A stretch of 41,249 nucleotides of DNA from assembly GCA_964451935.1 (NCBI GenBank), contig CAYVKE010000012.1:1-41249 (forward strand), read 5' to 3'. Below the pieces are notes generated by a model that saw nothing but the letters and a program-made list of their open reading frames with translations, did not search any database and was not told where the DNA came from. The stretch is from CALFXN01 sp964451935. GTDB lineage: Bacteria > Synergistota > Synergistia > Synergistales > Aminobacteriaceae. Shown piece after piece: positions 40,802 to 41,249 of this stretch (the first letter of the stretch is position 1; each line of letters opens with the position of its first letter). Both the position numbers and the translations under genes were made by a program.

Positions 40802-41249
40802 ACGTCATGACGATCGTCGGCACGCGCCCGGAGATCATCAAACTCTCGCGCGTCATCGCGATCCTCGACGAGCATACGGACCACACGCTCGTCCACACGG
40901 GACAGAACTTCGACTACGAACTCGGGGAAATCTTCTTTCGCGAAATGCAGATCCGCAAGCCGGACGTCTTCCTCAACGCCGCGCGCGACAACGCCGCCGC
41001 TACGATCGGCGAGGTCATCGCGCGTTCCGACGCGATCATGGCCGAGAGGACGCCGGACGCGCTCCTGCTCCTCGGCGACACGAACAGCTGCCTTTCCTGC
41101 ATCGCCGCCAAGCGCCGCCGGATCCCGATCTTTCACATAGAAGCCGGAAACCGCTGCTTCGACCAGCGCGTCCCCGAGGAGATCAACCGAAAGATCGTCG
41201 ACCACACGAGCGACATCAACATGCCCTACAGCGCCATCGCGCGGGAATA
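40798..41249 (+). CDS. UDP-N-acetylhexosamine 2-epimerase, WecB/CapG/WbjD-like (partial)
   Basis: The first 150 codons of a non-hydrolysing 2-epimerase: IVGTRPEIIKLSRVI at the start, VHTGQNFDYELGEIFF, LLLGDTNSCLSC, and HIEAGNRCFDQRVPEEINRKI with the conserved Glu/Arg. The window ends inside the gene. In the L-FucNAc and L-QuiNAc pathways the WbjD/CapG/WbvD enzyme inverts C2 after the reductase step. It overlaps the dehydratase by four bases. Confidence 0.9.
   Translation, partial: MNVMTIVGTRPEIIKLSRVIAILDEHTDHTLVHTGQNFDYELGEIFFREMQIRKPDVFLNAARDNAAATIGEVIARSDAIMAERTPDALLLLGDTNSCLSCIAAKRRRIPIFHIEAGNRCFDQRVPEEINRKIVDHTSDINMPYSAIARE

Noticed and set aside
1..41249. CRISPR arrays, tRNA or rRNA genes, insertion sequences, prophage or attachment sites
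   Set aside because: No regularly spaced repeats, cloverleaf-like sequence, transposase, integrase or phage genes were seen on either strand; the only repeats are the gap-flanking duplications and terminator stems.

Overview
The window is bacterial, GC-rich and densely coded. Its most diagnostic content is a complete glycine reductase (Stickland-type) operon on the minus strand with two in-frame selenocysteine UGA codons. That operon, an AGCS-type amino-acid symporter, a lone amino-acid binding protein, a rubredoxin and an Nfn/GltD-type oxidoreductase point to an anaerobic amino-acid fermenter. The periplasmic-type binding protein, the O-antigen-like sugar genes and the overall gene mix fit Synergistota (diderm, GC-rich, amino-acid degrading) better than Clostridia. 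This placement is inference from content; no rRNA gene is present.

Layout. 1-1354: one plus-strand NAD(P)H/FAD oxidoreductase closed by a bidirectional terminator. 1384-15934: minus-strand genes. An EF-G paralogue has its own promoter and lies downstream of a ten-gene run (miaB-comEA-comEC-coaX-dus-lysS-ligA-gatC-gatA-gatB) that combines tRNA modification, DNA uptake, cofactor, ligase and tRNA-charging functions. 16077-17742: a small secreted protein of unknown function, a solitary amino-acid binding protein and a rubredoxin, each with visible promoters or terminators. 17800-22404: a four-gene run joined by 4-base overlaps (transketolase, queH, an AIR-synthase-like protein, an Xaa-Pro peptidase). 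22529-25280: alanine racemase (broken by an assembly gap) and a Na+/alanine-glycine symporter with a long leader. 25557-32280: grdX-trxA-grdE-grdA-grdB-grdC-grdD. It is led by a consensus promoter and a single-aptamer glycine riboswitch, so the substrate appears to control its own degradation pathway.

32549-41249: a divergent plus-strand surface-glycan locus. Its first part is an acyl-carrier-protein module: two ACPs, a KAS III-like enzyme, a ketoreductase-like SDR, a NeuD/PglD acyltransferase and an FkbH-like HAD/acyltransferase. Its second part is a WbuB-type glycosyltransferase followed by an RmlD-like reductase, a CapE/WbjB-like 4,6-dehydratase and a WecB-like 2-epimerase that runs off the window end. 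Together these suggest an acylated 2-acetamido-2,6-dideoxy-L-hexose (L-QuiNAc or L-FucNAc type). This is the best candidate for an undescribed system here.

Assembly caveats. There are four runs of exactly 10 N (21243, 22664, 35601, 36691). Two leave the reading frame intact. The other two are flanked by diverged direct duplications: the alr 3' end and the acyltransferase 3' end, the latter also with a perfect 54-base palindrome. These look like joins of related but non-identical sequences. The glycosyltransferase gene is also mosaic in base composition.
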